64,000 nt of DNA, from assembly GCF_000504285.1 (NCBI RefSeq), contig NZ_KI632511.1, positions 2,911,372 to 2,975,371 of the forward strand. Reading direction: 5' to 3'. Every line of letters starts with the position of its first letter. Within the stretch, counting starts at the first letter, position 1. The DNA comes from Actinospica robiniae DSM 44927. GTDB lineage: Bacteria; Actinomycetota; Actinomycetes; Streptomycetales; Catenulisporaceae. Below the pieces are notes generated by a model. The model worked only from the letters and a program-made list of their open reading frames with translations, had not been told where the DNA came from and did no database searches. Shown here piece after piece: positions 8,117 to 16,582 of the stretch. A program made the translations under genes and the position numbers.

Positions 8117-10750
8117 ATGGACATGCTTTACGAAGCGTACTCGTACGCAGATGCGCTCTTCTACGATTCGCCCGTCCGTTGGGGCTCGATCGAGGAGTTC
8201 GCCGCGGCCGGCGAGCCGCTGCCGCCCGGGTGGCTGCGCAACGCCCGTGACGTGTGGGTGGGCCTGCAGCCGGAGGAGGCGGAGCTGCCGGAACAGGGCT
8301 GGAAGATCCACGTCTCGGCGCGGCTGGAGAATGCGGAGCGGGTGCTCGCCATCGTCCACGCGTACTGCCTCGAGCAGCGGATGGCATTCAAATACCTGCG
8401 CAGCCCGGCTCTCGTGCACACGCAGAACGCGAAGTACGCCGCCCGCGGTTCCAGCGGGAAGTTCCTCACCCTGTATCCGACGGATGACCAGCTGCTGGAA
8501 CGATGTCTGGAGGATCTGGGCGCGGCTCTGTCCGGGGAGCAGGGCCCTTATATTCTCAGCGATCTGCGGTGGGGCGACGGACCGCTGTACCTGCGCTACG
8601 GCGGATTCACCGAGCAGTACTGCCGATCCGAGACGGGCGAGCTCGTGCTCGCGCTGCGCGAGCCCTCCGGCCGGCTGCGGCCGGACGTGCGCCGGGCCGT
8701 GTTCGAAGTGCCGGAGTGGGCGCCGGTGCCGGGGGTGCTGGCCACCGCGCTGGCCCAGCGCGCCTCCAACAGCGTCGCCGACTTCCCCTTCAGCATCGAG
8801 TCGGCACTGCACTTCTCCAACGGCGGCGGCATCTACCTGGGCGCCCGCACCGACGGCGACGACAAGCGCCCGGTCGTCCTGAAGGAGGCCCGGCCGCACG
8901 CCGGCCTCGACCAGCGCGGCGTGGACGCGGTGACCCGGCTCGGCCACGAACGCGACATCCTGGAGCGGCTGCGCGGGGTGGACGCGGTGCCCGAGGTCCT
9001 GGGCTACCTGACCGCGTGGGAGCACCATTTCCTGGTCCAGGAGTACATCGAGGGCGAGCCGCTCAACCTCTGGTTCGGCCGGCGGTTCCCGCTCATCCAC
9101 CCCGACACGGACGAGCAGACCGTGGCCGACTACCGGCAGGAGGCGCTCAAGGTCCTCGCGAGCGCCGAAGAGGGGCTGCGGGCCATCCACGAGCGCGGCG
9201 TCGTGTTCGGCGACCTGCATCCGCGCAACCTCATCGTCCGGCCGGACGGCCGGGTCGCCTTCATCGACTTCGAACTCGCCTCGCCCGCGGACGCCTTCCT
9301 GCGTCCGGCGCTCGGCGCGGCCGGCTTCGCGGCGCCCGCGGCGGTCACCGGATTCGCGGTGGACGAGTACGCGATGGCCGCGCTGACCCTCTGGTGCTTC
9401 GTCCCGCTGCTGCCTCTGACCGCGCTGGATCCGAACAAGGTCGGCGAACTCGCCGAAGCGGCCCGGCTGCGCTTCGACCTGCCCGCCGACATGATCGAGT
9501 CCATACGCACCCGGCTGTCGGCGACGTCACCCGCCGCACGGCCCGACCACGCGCCCCGGCGCGATCCCGGCCCGCGACTTCGAGCCCTGCTGAGCGGCGA
9601 TAGCGCCGACTGGCCCGCGTTGCGCGACTCGATCGCCGCCGCGATCACCGCCAGCGCCACGCCCGAACGCGAGGACCGGCTCTTTCCCGGCGACCCCGCG
9701 CAGTTCACCCACGACGGCCTCGGCTTGGCCTACGGCGCGGCCGGAGTCCTGCACGCCCTGCACGTCTCCGGCGCCGCAGTCGATCCCGAGCACGTCGAGT
9801 GGCTCGTCGACGCCGTCGACCGAGAGCGGGTCAGACCGGGTCTGTTCATCGGCTCGCACGGCGTCGCCTACGCGCTGGAGCGGCTCGGCCGCACCGAGGA
9901 GGCGGTGAACCTGCTCGACCAGTTGATGGGCCGTCCCTTCGACGAGGCGGGTACCGACCTGCTCGCCGGGCTGCCGGGGATCGGGCTGACGCTGCTGCAC
10001 TTCTCCGCCGTGCTCGGCGACCGGGCGCTGCGGGACTGGGCCGAGAACGCCGCCGACCGCCTGGCCGACGCGCTGCACCAGCCGGCCGCGGCGTCGCCTG
10101 CCGACGCCGCGGACTCGGACCTCGTGGCGGGCACGGGCCTCCTGCGCGGCGCCAGCGGTTCCGCGCTGTTGTTCCTGCGGCTCTACGAGACCACGGGTGA
10201 CAGTGCCCTGCTCGACCTGGCCCGGGAAGCCCTCGACCTGGACCTGGCGCACTGCCAGCTGGGCGAGGACGGCACGCTCCAGGTGGACGAGGGGTCCCGG
10301 GTGCTGCCGTACATCGAGACCGGCAGCGCCGGGATCGGGTTCGTCCTGCACGACTACCTGGCGCATCGGCCCGATCCGGCCCTGCGGCTGCTCGAGGACC
10401 AGATCCGGCGGGCGGCGGAACCCGAGTTCATCGTCCAGTCCGGGCTCTTCAACGGCCGTGCGGGGCTCCTGGCCTACCTCGCCCATCTGCGCGGCGGCTC
10501 GAACGGCTTCGACGCCGTGATCCGCCGTCACATCCGTTCGCTGGCCTGGCATCTGGTGCCCTATCAGGGCCACGCGGCCTTCCCCGGAGACCAGTTGCTG
10601 CGGCTCTCGATGGATGTGGCGACCGGCTCGGCCGGCGTGCTCCTGGGCCTCGGTTCCGTGCTCGCGGACGTCACCGCGCTCCCCTTCACCGCCTCCGCCC
10701 GCGTCACGGCCGGCGTCGCGGCGGACGCCGCCCCGGCGCTCGACGGCTGA
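8117..10750 (+). CDS. lanKC: Class III lanthipeptide synthetase LanKC (RamC/AmfT type)
   Basis: Trifunctional enzyme of 877 residues that dehydrates Ser/Thr in the precursor and forms lanthionine or labionin rings. An N-terminal lyase domain spans about residues 1-215. A Ser/Thr-kinase-like domain spans about 220-500, with VVLKEARPH (Lys near 254), a catalytic loop FGDLHPRNLIV near 365 and metal-binding FIDFELA near 382. A LanC-like cyclase covers about 545-870, with LPGIGLTLLHFSA, YIETGSAGIGF and SGLFNGRAGLLAYLAHL. The Cys-Cys-His zinc ligands of class I, II and IV cyclases are absent, which marks class III. GGAGG precedes the ATG by 7 nt. The precursor gene follows 99 bp downstream and two exporters follow that, the ramCSAB order. 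Its product is probably a morphogenetic surfactant peptide. Confidence 0.95.
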   Translation: MDMLYEAYSYADALFYDSPVRWGSIEEFAAAGEPLPPGWLRNARDVWVGLQPEEAELPEQGWKIHVSARLENAERVLAIVHAYCLEQRMAFKYLRSPALVHTQNAKYAARGSSGKFLTLYPTDDQLLERCLEDLGAALSGEQGPYILSDLRWGDGPLYLRYGGFTEQYCRSETGELVLALREPSGRLRPDVRRAVFEVPEWAPVPGVLATALAQRASNSVADFPFSIESALHFSNGGGIYLGARTDGDDKRPVVLKEARPHAGLDQRGVDAVTRLGHERDILERLRGVDAVPEVLGYLTAWEHHFLVQEYIEGEPLNLWFGRRFPLIHPDTDEQTVADYRQEALKVLASAEEGLRAIHERGVVFGDLHPRNLIVRPDGRVAFIDFELASPADAFLRPALGAAGFAAPAAVTGFAVDEYAMAALTLWCFVPLLPLTALDPNKVGELAEAARLRFDLPADMIESIRTRLSATSPAARPDHAPRRDPGPRLRALLSGDSADWPALRDSIAAAITASATPEREDRLFPGDPAQFTHDGLGLAYGAAGVLHALHVSGAAVDPEHVEWLVDAVDRERVRPGLFIGSHGVAYALERLGRTEEAVNLLDQLMGRPFDEAGTDLLAGLPGIGLTLLHFSAVLGDRALRDWAENAADRLADALHQPAAASPADAADSDLVAGTGLLRGASGSALLFLRLYETTGDSALLDLAREALDLDLAHCQLGEDGTLQVDEGSRVLPYIETGSAGIGFVLHDYLAHRPDPALRLLEDQIRRAAEPEFIVQSGLFNGRAGLLAYLAHLRGGSNGFDAVIRRHIRSLAWHLVPYQGHAAFPGDQLLRLSMDVATGSAGVLLGLGSVLADVTALPFTASARVTAGVAADAAPALDG

Positions 10751-10849
10751 AGCACCTCGCGACGGCGACACCGTCGCCCCCGAACTCCGGCGAAACCCGC
10801 CGGATGGCAAGGCAACCGAAGAAGTTCACCCCTTGAGAAGGAGACAACC

Positions 10850-10975
10850 ATGTCGATCCTGAACCTGCAGTCGCTGCGCGCCCCCGAGGCCTCCTCGGAG
10901 TTCCGCTCCGTGCTCAGCTCGCTCAGCGTCGTCACCTGCACGACCAGCACCGTCAGCACCCTGCTCTGCATCTGA
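10850..10975 (+). CDS. SapB/AmfS-like class III lanthipeptide precursor
   Basis: Precursor of 41 residues with a strong ribosome binding site, GAGAAGGAG, 6 nt before the ATG. The leader has MSILNLQSL, matching the conserved LxDLQ-type recognition motif of class III leaders. The core holds two S-x-x-S-x-x-x-C motifs: SSLSVVTC (S23, S26, C30) and STVSTLLC (S33, S36, C40), separated by only two residues, with one Ile after the last Cys. This matches the two-ring architecture of SapB and AmfS, whose second ring reads SSLSITTC or SSLSVVLC. Each motif could become a lanthionine or labionin ring. The exact leader cleavage point is not visible. Confidence 0.93.
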   Translation: MSILNLQSLRAPEASSEFRSVLSSLSVVTCTTSTVSTLLCI

Positions 10976-11030
10976 GGTTCCGCCGGTCTTACGAGACTTC
11001 GCGAACCTGAGGCAGTGAGCTGATCCAGGA

Positions 11031-11065
11031 GCCGGTCCGGGCGGTATCAGCCCGCCCGGGCCGGC
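11031..11065 (+). terminator. Hairpin between precursor and exporter genes (attenuator candidate)
   Basis: GCCGGTCCGGGCGG (11031-11044) pairs with CCGCCCGGGCCGGC (11052-11065) around a 7-nt loop, 14 pairs including one G-U. It lies 55 bp after the precursor stop and 73 bp before the exporter start. It could partially terminate or protect the upstream mRNA so that the precursor is made in excess over the transporters. Confidence 0.6.
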
Positions 11066-11138
11066 GTTCCGGGCCCCGACACCGTCGGGGTTCCCGCCGC
11101 CCCCCGCCGTGAACCTTACGCCCGCCGAAAGGACTCCC

Positions 11139-12869
11139 ATGCGTACACCCGGGTACGTCCGACGGGCCGGTTCAAGGCCCGACCGGGACTTCGCAGCCGC
11201 CGACCGGCTGCTGCGGCAGACGGCCCGAAGCACCCCGCGATGGCCGATCGCGCTCGCACTCTGCGTCCTCGGCAGCACCGCCGCCTCACTCGTCCTGCCC
11301 GCGGCTCTCGCCAAGGCGGTGGACGGCGCGCTCTCCGCGCAAGGCGCCCGCGCCTGCGTCCCCTGCTTCGCCACCCTCGGCGTGCTGATCCTCGCCGAAG
11401 CGCTCACCCAGCTAGCCGACCCGCACGCGACCGCGGACGCGACCATGTTCCTGCGCGGCCGGCTGCTGGAGCACATCGCCGCGATCGGCCGCCTCCCGGA
11501 GTGGTGCGCCCCCGGCGACCTGGTGGCCAGACTGACCGGAAGCGCCGCGGAGGCCGGCGCGGCCTCGACGTCAGTGGTCTACTTCGCGGCCCAGATCGTC
11601 ATGTCCGCCGGAGCGGTCGTGGCGCTCGGCCTGCTCTACCCCCCGCTGGCGCTGACCTTCCTGCTGACGGCGCCGGCCTGCTTCGTCTTGGTCCAGCGCT
11701 ACCTTCGGCGCACGACCAACCTCGTCGTCGAGTACCAGCAAGGGCAGGCCGCCGTCGCCGCTCGGCTGCTCGACGCGCTCACCGGGATCCGCACGATCAC
11801 GGCTTCCGGCACGGCGGACCGCGAAGTGGAACGGGTGATGCAGCCGGTGCCCGCGCTCTCCGAGCGTGGACGCGCACTGTGGAACAGCCAGCGGCGGATC
11901 GCCTGGTCCACTTCGTTGCTGGCGCCGTTCACACAGCTCTGCGTCATCGCCGTGGCCGGCTACGGCGTCGGCACCGGCGCGCTGAGCACGGGCGGCCTGG
12001 TGGCCGCGATCGGCTACACCACCACCGGATTGAGCTTCTTCGGCACCGCGCAGACCCTGCTCGCCCTCGCCCGGGCGCGAGCAGGCGCCGCCCGGATCGC
12101 CGCGGTGCTCGCCGAGCCGGTCCGGAGCCCGGGAACCCGCCGTCTGCCGGCGGGCCTCGGGCAGCTCGAGCTGCGCGCGGTCCGGGTTTCTCGAGCAGGC
12201 AAAGCGATCCTGGACAAACTCGATCTGACCATTCCAGCAGGGGCCTGCATCGCTCTGGTCGGCAACTCCGGCTCGGGAAAGTCCTTGCTGGCGGCCGTCG
12301 CCGGCCGACTGACGGATCCGGACGAGGGCAGCGTCCTCCTCGACGGCGCGCCGATCGATGAGGTCCGCCCGGAGGAGTTGCGCGCGGCGATCGCTTACGC
12401 GTTCACGGATCCCGCGCTGCCCGGGGAGACCGTCGAGGATGTCATAGCTCTGGCACCGCAAGCGCTGGCGACCCAGCGGGTGCACGATGCCGCCCGCGCC
12501 TGCCAGGCCGACGCCTTCATCCGCCGGCTGCCCGACGGCTACCTCACTCCGATCGCGCAGACGCCGTTGTCCGGCGGCGAGCGCCAACGGCTGGGGCTCG
12601 CGCGCGCCATCGCGCACGGCGGGCGGCTCATCATCCTCGACGACGCGACGTCGAGCCTTGACACGATCACCGAGGCGGTCGTCGCAAAAGCCTTAGACAG
12701 CGCGCTGGACGGCCGGACCCGGCTCGTGGTGACCCACCGCGCCGCCGTCGCCGCCCGCGCGGACGCGGTGGCCTGGCTGGACGAAGGCCGCATCCGCGCG
12801 ATGGCCCCGCACGTCGAGCTCTGGCAGGACCCTGACTACCGCGCCGTCTTCCGCCCGTCCCAGGCCTGA
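11139..12869 (+). CDS. RamA-like half-size ABC exporter (degenerate ATPase site)
   Basis: Membrane-fused ABC half-transporter of 576 residues. The ATG at 11139 is preferred over an in-frame GTG at 11109 because GAAAGGA sits just before it. An ABC-transmembrane domain spans about residues 30-310 and the nucleotide-binding domain 330-570. Walker A is GNSGSGKS and the signature LSGGERQRLGLARA is intact. Walker B reads LIILDDATSSLD, with Asp replacing the catalytic Glu, and the Q-loop region reads AYAFTDPALPGET without its Gln. The switch His is kept (VVTHRAA). It probably heterodimerises with the next gene product to export the mature peptide, with this subunit supplying the weaker ATP site. Confidence 0.88.
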   Translation: MRTPGYVRRAGSRPDRDFAAADRLLRQTARSTPRWPIALALCVLGSTAASLVLPAALAKAVDGALSAQGARACVPCFATLGVLILAEALTQLADPHATADATMFLRGRLLEHIAAIGRLPEWCAPGDLVARLTGSAAEAGAASTSVVYFAAQIVMSAGAVVALGLLYPPLALTFLLTAPACFVLVQRYLRRTTNLVVEYQQGQAAVAARLLDALTGIRTITASGTADREVERVMQPVPALSERGRALWNSQRRIAWSTSLLAPFTQLCVIAVAGYGVGTGALSTGGLVAAIGYTTTGLSFFGTAQTLLALARARAGAARIAAVLAEPVRSPGTRRLPAGLGQLELRAVRVSRAGKAILDKLDLTIPAGACIALVGNSGSGKSLLAAVAGRLTDPDEGSVLLDGAPIDEVRPEELRAAIAYAFTDPALPGETVEDVIALAPQALATQRVHDAARACQADAFIRRLPDGYLTPIAQTPLSGGERQRLGLARAIAHGGRLIILDDATSSLDTITEAVVAKALDSALDGRTRLVVTHRAAVAARADAVAWLDEGRIRAMAPHVELWQDPDYRAVFRPSQA

Positions 12870-12879
12870 GAGGAGAACG

Positions 12880-14682
12880 ATGCCCGGCCGCGCGATCGCG
12901 ACCAAAGCACGACCGGAACAGGGCGCGAACCACATCCCCGAGCCGCGTCGCGAAGCCCGGCCCGGCGCCGAAGCCCGAAACAGAGCCGGCCTGCATCTGA
13001 TTGCCGCGAGCGTGCGCCGCAGCCGCCGAGCCGTGGTCTCGCTGTCGGTGTGGTCGCTGCTCTCCGCCGCGCCGACGCTCGTCTCCGGAAAGGTGCTGGC
13101 CGAAGCAGTCGACCACGGCTTCCTCGCGCACAACCCGGCCGCGGCCGCGCGCTGGCTCGGCGTGTTCGCCGCGGTGACGCTGGCAGGGGCGTGGGCGCAG
13201 CGGCAGACCTATCCGAGCCTGTCCGGCATCGTGGAGCCGATGCGCGACTCGCTGCTGCGATCCGTCGTCACCGGCACCCTGCACCGCGCCGCGCGGTCGA
13301 ACGCGCCACGCACGAACTCCGCGGCCATCGCCGTCTCACAGATCACCCGCCAAGTGGAGGCGGTGCGCGACTCCGCGTCCGGCCAGCTCATGATCGCCTG
13401 GCAGTTCGTCCTGACCGCCGTCGCCGTCATGCTCGGCGCGGCGGCGCTCGCCCCGGCCGCCGTGCCGCTCATCGCGCTGCCCCTGGTCGCGGCGGTGTGT
13501 CTCTTCGTGACGCTGCTGCCGATGATGATCCGCCGTCAGCGGACCGCTTTCCTCGCCGAGGAGCAGCTCGCACGCGTATCAGTGGACGCACTCGAGTCCT
13601 TGCGCGACCTCATCTCCTGCGGGGCTGAGCAGCAGGGCGTGGACCGCGGATTGCGGGCCGCCCGGGCCCAGGCCGCCGCGGCGCGGTCGCTCGCCTGGGT
13701 CGCGGCACTGCGACGCCTCATCGTCGCCCTCGGCGCGCACGTACCGATCGTGCTGGTACTGCTCGCCTCCCCGACACTGGTGCGGCACGGCATGACCGCC
13801 GGCGGGATCGTCGGTGTCCTGACTTACCTGGTCGGCGTCCTCGAACCCGCCCTACGCCTACTCGTACAGGGGCTCGGCGGCTCGTTCCTGCGGCTGAACG
13901 TGGCGGCCGAGCGGCTGGCTGAAGCGGCACGGCTGCCGGCCGCTCCCCCGGCGCCGGAGCATTCGATCCTGCTGAAGCGGCGCCCGGTGGAGGTGCGGCA
14001 CGTCACCTTCGCGTACGGCCCCGGCGCGGAGCCCGTCCTGCGCGATCTGAGCCTGGTCGTCGCCCCCGGCGAGCACCTGGCCGTGGTGGGCCCGTCCGGC
14101 ATCGGAAAGTCGACGCTCGCAGGCATCCTCGCCGGCGTCATCGCGCCCGACGACGGCAGCGTGCTGATCGGCGGGGTGCCCCTGCCGCGGATTGCACCGG
14201 ACGTCCTGCACCAGGCCCGCGTCCTGCTGCCGCAAGAGGCCTACGTATTCGCCGGTGAACTGCGCGAGAACCTCCGCTATCTCGCCGAAGACTGCTCCGA
14301 TCAGACGCTGCTCAAAGCCGCGGACCGCCTCGGTCTGACCGCACTGCTCACCCGCCTCGGCGGCCTCGACGCCCCGGTCGATCCGGCCCGCCTGTCCGCA
14401 GGAGAGCGCCAACTCATCGCCCTCACACGCGCCTACGTGTCGCCGGCCGACGTCGTCATCCTCGACGAAGCGACCAGCCACCTCGACGCATCCGCCGAAG
14501 CCCGCGCGGAGGCGGCATTCCACAGCCGGCCGGGCACGGTGATCACCATCGCACACCGGATCAGCTCGGCCCTGCGAGCTGACCGCATCCTGCTGCTCGA
14601 CGGGACACGTGCGCACCTCGGCACCCACGCCGACCTCGTCGAGACCTCGCCGATGTACGCAAATCTCGTCGCGCTGTTCTAA
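12880..14682 (+). CDS. RamB-like half-size ABC exporter
   Basis: Half-transporter of 600 residues starting 10 bp after the previous stop, with AGAGGAG before the ATG, so the two are cotranscribed. The transmembrane region is about residues 40-320. Nucleotide-binding motifs: Walker A GPSGIGKS, Q-loop VLLPQEAYVFAGELREN, signature LSAGERQLIALTRA, Walker B VVILDEATSHLD and switch His TIAHR, all intact. Partner of the preceding subunit in lanthipeptide export. The N-terminal 35 residues are basic and Pro/Ala-rich with no signal. Confidence 0.88.
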   Translation: MPGRAIATKARPEQGANHIPEPRREARPGAEARNRAGLHLIAASVRRSRRAVVSLSVWSLLSAAPTLVSGKVLAEAVDHGFLAHNPAAAARWLGVFAAVTLAGAWAQRQTYPSLSGIVEPMRDSLLRSVVTGTLHRAARSNAPRTNSAAIAVSQITRQVEAVRDSASGQLMIAWQFVLTAVAVMLGAAALAPAAVPLIALPLVAAVCLFVTLLPMMIRRQRTAFLAEEQLARVSVDALESLRDLISCGAEQQGVDRGLRAARAQAAAARSLAWVAALRRLIVALGAHVPIVLVLLASPTLVRHGMTAGGIVGVLTYLVGVLEPALRLLVQGLGGSFLRLNVAAERLAEAARLPAAPPAPEHSILLKRRPVEVRHVTFAYGPGAEPVLRDLSLVVAPGEHLAVVGPSGIGKSTLAGILAGVIAPDDGSVLIGGVPLPRIAPDVLHQARVLLPQEAYVFAGELRENLRYLAEDCSDQTLLKAADRLGLTALLTRLGGLDAPVDPARLSAGERQLIALTRAYVSPADVVILDEATSHLDASAEARAEAAFHSRPGTVITIAHRISSALRADRILLLDGTRAHLGTHADLVETSPMYANLVALF

Positions 14683-14705
14683 GGCCCGCCCTAGACTCTG
14701 CCCCC

Positions 14706-15410
14706 ATGAACCAAGATCCGGCGGCGGACGCCCGCGCACTGGTCAACGAGCGCTTCCCGCACGCCCGCTGGGCGGTGCTGGCGGGCAGTGTGATCACGGC
14801 TCAGCGGACCCCCGGATCAGACCTCGACATCGTCGTGCTGCTGCCGGACGGCGATCCGCAGACCCCTTATCGGGCCGCGTGCCGCTTCCGCGGCTGGCCG
14901 GTCGAGCTGTTCGTTCACGACGAGCAGAGCCTGACCCACTATCTCGACCAAGGCCGGCACGGGCGCAATCCCTCCATGCATCGGATGGTCGCCCGCGGCG
15001 CGGTTTTGGTCGGTGATCCGTCGCGTTGGCAGGCCGAGAGCGAGGGCCTTCTGGCCGAAGGGCCAGCGCCGCTGAGCACGGACGAACGCGACAACGCCCG
15101 CTACCACCTGACGGACTTGCTCGACGACCTGGTCCACGCAGTCGACCCGGGAGAGAAAGCGGTGATCGCCGGGACGGCGTGGACTTCGGCCGCGCAGCAG
15201 GTGCTCGCCTTCGCCGATCACTGGTCCGGTGGCGGCAAGTGGCTGCTGCGCCAGCTTCGAGAGCTGGATCCGCGGCTGGCCGAGCGATGGGCCGCCGCGT
15301 TCGGCGACGTCGCCGCGATCGAGGTGATCGTCCGTGAGATGCTCGACCGGATCGGCGGGCCGCTGTTCGAGGGCTTCCACGCGGGCGGTGAACGGCCATC
15401 CGTCAGATGA
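14706..15410 (+). CDS. Nucleotidyltransferase-domain protein
   Basis: Cytoplasmic protein of 234 residues. AVLAGSVITAQRTPGSDLDIVVLL is the GS-x(n)-SDLD(I/V) motif of the polymerase-beta-like nucleotidyltransferase superfamily. The third acidic residue is probably in WPVELFVHDE. The C-terminal half is helical and resembles the nucleotide-binding helical domains that accompany such enzymes (as in aminoglycoside or MNT-type enzymes). It starts 24 bp after the exporter stop, so it may be cotranscribed with the lanthipeptide locus, but no functional link is known. Confidence 0.75.
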   Translation: MNQDPAADARALVNERFPHARWAVLAGSVITAQRTPGSDLDIVVLLPDGDPQTPYRAACRFRGWPVELFVHDEQSLTHYLDQGRHGRNPSMHRMVARGAVLVGDPSRWQAESEGLLAEGPAPLSTDERDNARYHLTDLLDDLVHAVDPGEKAVIAGTAWTSAAQQVLAFADHWSGGGKWLLRQLRELDPRLAERWAAAFGDVAAIEVIVREMLDRIGGPLFEGFHAGGERPSVR

Positions 15411-15525
15411 TCATGCCGGGCTCGCGGCCCGGACTGACCCGTTCGGCCGTCCGGGCGGGCGCCCGGGGCGCGCGGGAGCGAGGATAATCGGGTATGCCCA
15501 TGCCCACAGCACACCAGGAGCTGAA

Positions 15526-15909
15526 GTGCCGCAGCTGACGTCCGTCCCCAGCGCCCACAGCTTCGCCGAGACGGTCAGCCGGGTCGAGCAGCGGCTCGCC
15601 GCGCTCGGAGTGCGGCTCTTCGCGCGCATCGACCACGCTGAGAACGCGCGCGAAGCGGGCCTGCAGATGCCGCCGACCACCGTGCTGGTGTTCGGCGCGG
15701 CGCGCGGCGGGACGCCGGCGATGAACGCGAGCCCGGACATCGCCTACGAGCTGCCGTTGCGCCTGCTCATCCGGCAGCGGGAGGATCAGGTCGAGCTGCT
15801 CTACCGGCCGATCGACGACCTGGCCGCCGACTACGGCGTCCCGGCCGAGGTCATCGCCCCGCTGCGGATGGTGGAGAAGCTCGCCGCCGCCGCGGCCGCC
15901 GCCAGCTGA
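15526..15909 (+). CDS. DUF302 domain protein
   Basis: Protein of 127 residues, GTG start at 15526 with CCAGGAG 5 nt before it. Nearly the whole length is a DUF302 domain: SFAETVSRVEQRLAALGVRLFARIDH, then MPPTTVLVFGAARGGTPAMNA and ELPLRLLIRQ, with a late acidic strand. The biochemical function of DUF302 is unknown; members are small alpha-beta proteins. The C-terminus is an Ala-rich helix. Confidence 0.85.
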   Translation: MPQLTSVPSAHSFAETVSRVEQRLAALGVRLFARIDHAENAREAGLQMPPTTVLVFGAARGGTPAMNASPDIAYELPLRLLIRQREDQVELLYRPIDDLAADYGVPAEVIAPLRMVEKLAAAAAAAS

Positions 15910-15925
15910 AACGGGCTGAGACAGG

Positions 15926-16582
15926 TTGTCGAGACGCAGCGTGCCGGAGTTGCCGTACAAGGCCGTACTCTGCGACATCGATGGCGTGCTGCGCCACTGG
16001 CCTCCGCTGGACACCCTCGATCAGGACCACGCCCTGCCCTCGGGTACGTTCGCCGGCGCGGCGTTCGCGCCGGAGCGCCTGATCCCCGCCATCACCGGGC
16101 TCGTCACCGACGAGGAGTGGCGGGAGTCCGTCGAAGCCGCCCTCGCAGTGGCTTGCGGCTCCTGGAGCACCGCACGAGCCGTGGTCGCCGCGTGGTCGGT
16201 GCAGCTGCCGACGATCGATGCCGAGGTCGCGGCCCTGCTCCGACAGACCCGAGGCACCATACCGGTGGCGCTCGTGTCGAATGCCACCACGCGGCTTGAA
16301 CTGGACCTGGCGAAGCAAGGGCTCGAAGACGTCGCGGACGTGATCGTCAACACGTCGCGCATCGGCTATGCGAAGCCCGACAGTCGCGTGTACGTCGATG
16401 CCGCGCGGCGGGTAGGCGCAGCGCTGGATCAATGCCTGTTCATCGACGACACCGTCGGAAACGTCGCGGCCGCCCGCAGCCTCGGCATGCCCGCCCTGCA
16501 CTTCCGTACTTTCGCAGACCTCCGCGATGCTCTCATCGGCGGCACAGGCTGCCAGGGCCTGTCCGGCTCTCCTGCGCATTGA
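15926..16582 (+). CDS. HAD-superfamily hydrolase
   Basis: Phosphatase-like protein of up to 218 residues. Motif I CDIDGVL (nucleophile Asp), motif II VALVSNATTRLE, motif III Lys in YAKPDSRVY and motif IV FIDDTVGNVAAA are all present, with a helical C1-type cap between motifs I and II. Start is a TTG at 15926 or a GTG at 15941; neither has a strong ribosome binding site. The last codons and the TGA lie inside the terminal inverted repeat of element A, so the native C-terminus may have been altered by the element's arrival. Confidence 0.85.
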   Translation: MSRRSVPELPYKAVLCDIDGVLRHWPPLDTLDQDHALPSGTFAGAAFAPERLIPAITGLVTDEEWRESVEAALAVACGSWSTARAVVAAWSVQLPTIDAEVAALLRQTRGTIPVALVSNATTRLELDLAKQGLEDVADVIVNTSRIGYAKPDSRVYVDAARRVGAALDQCLFIDDTVGNVAAARSLGMPALHFRTFADLRDALIGGTGCQGLSGSPAH

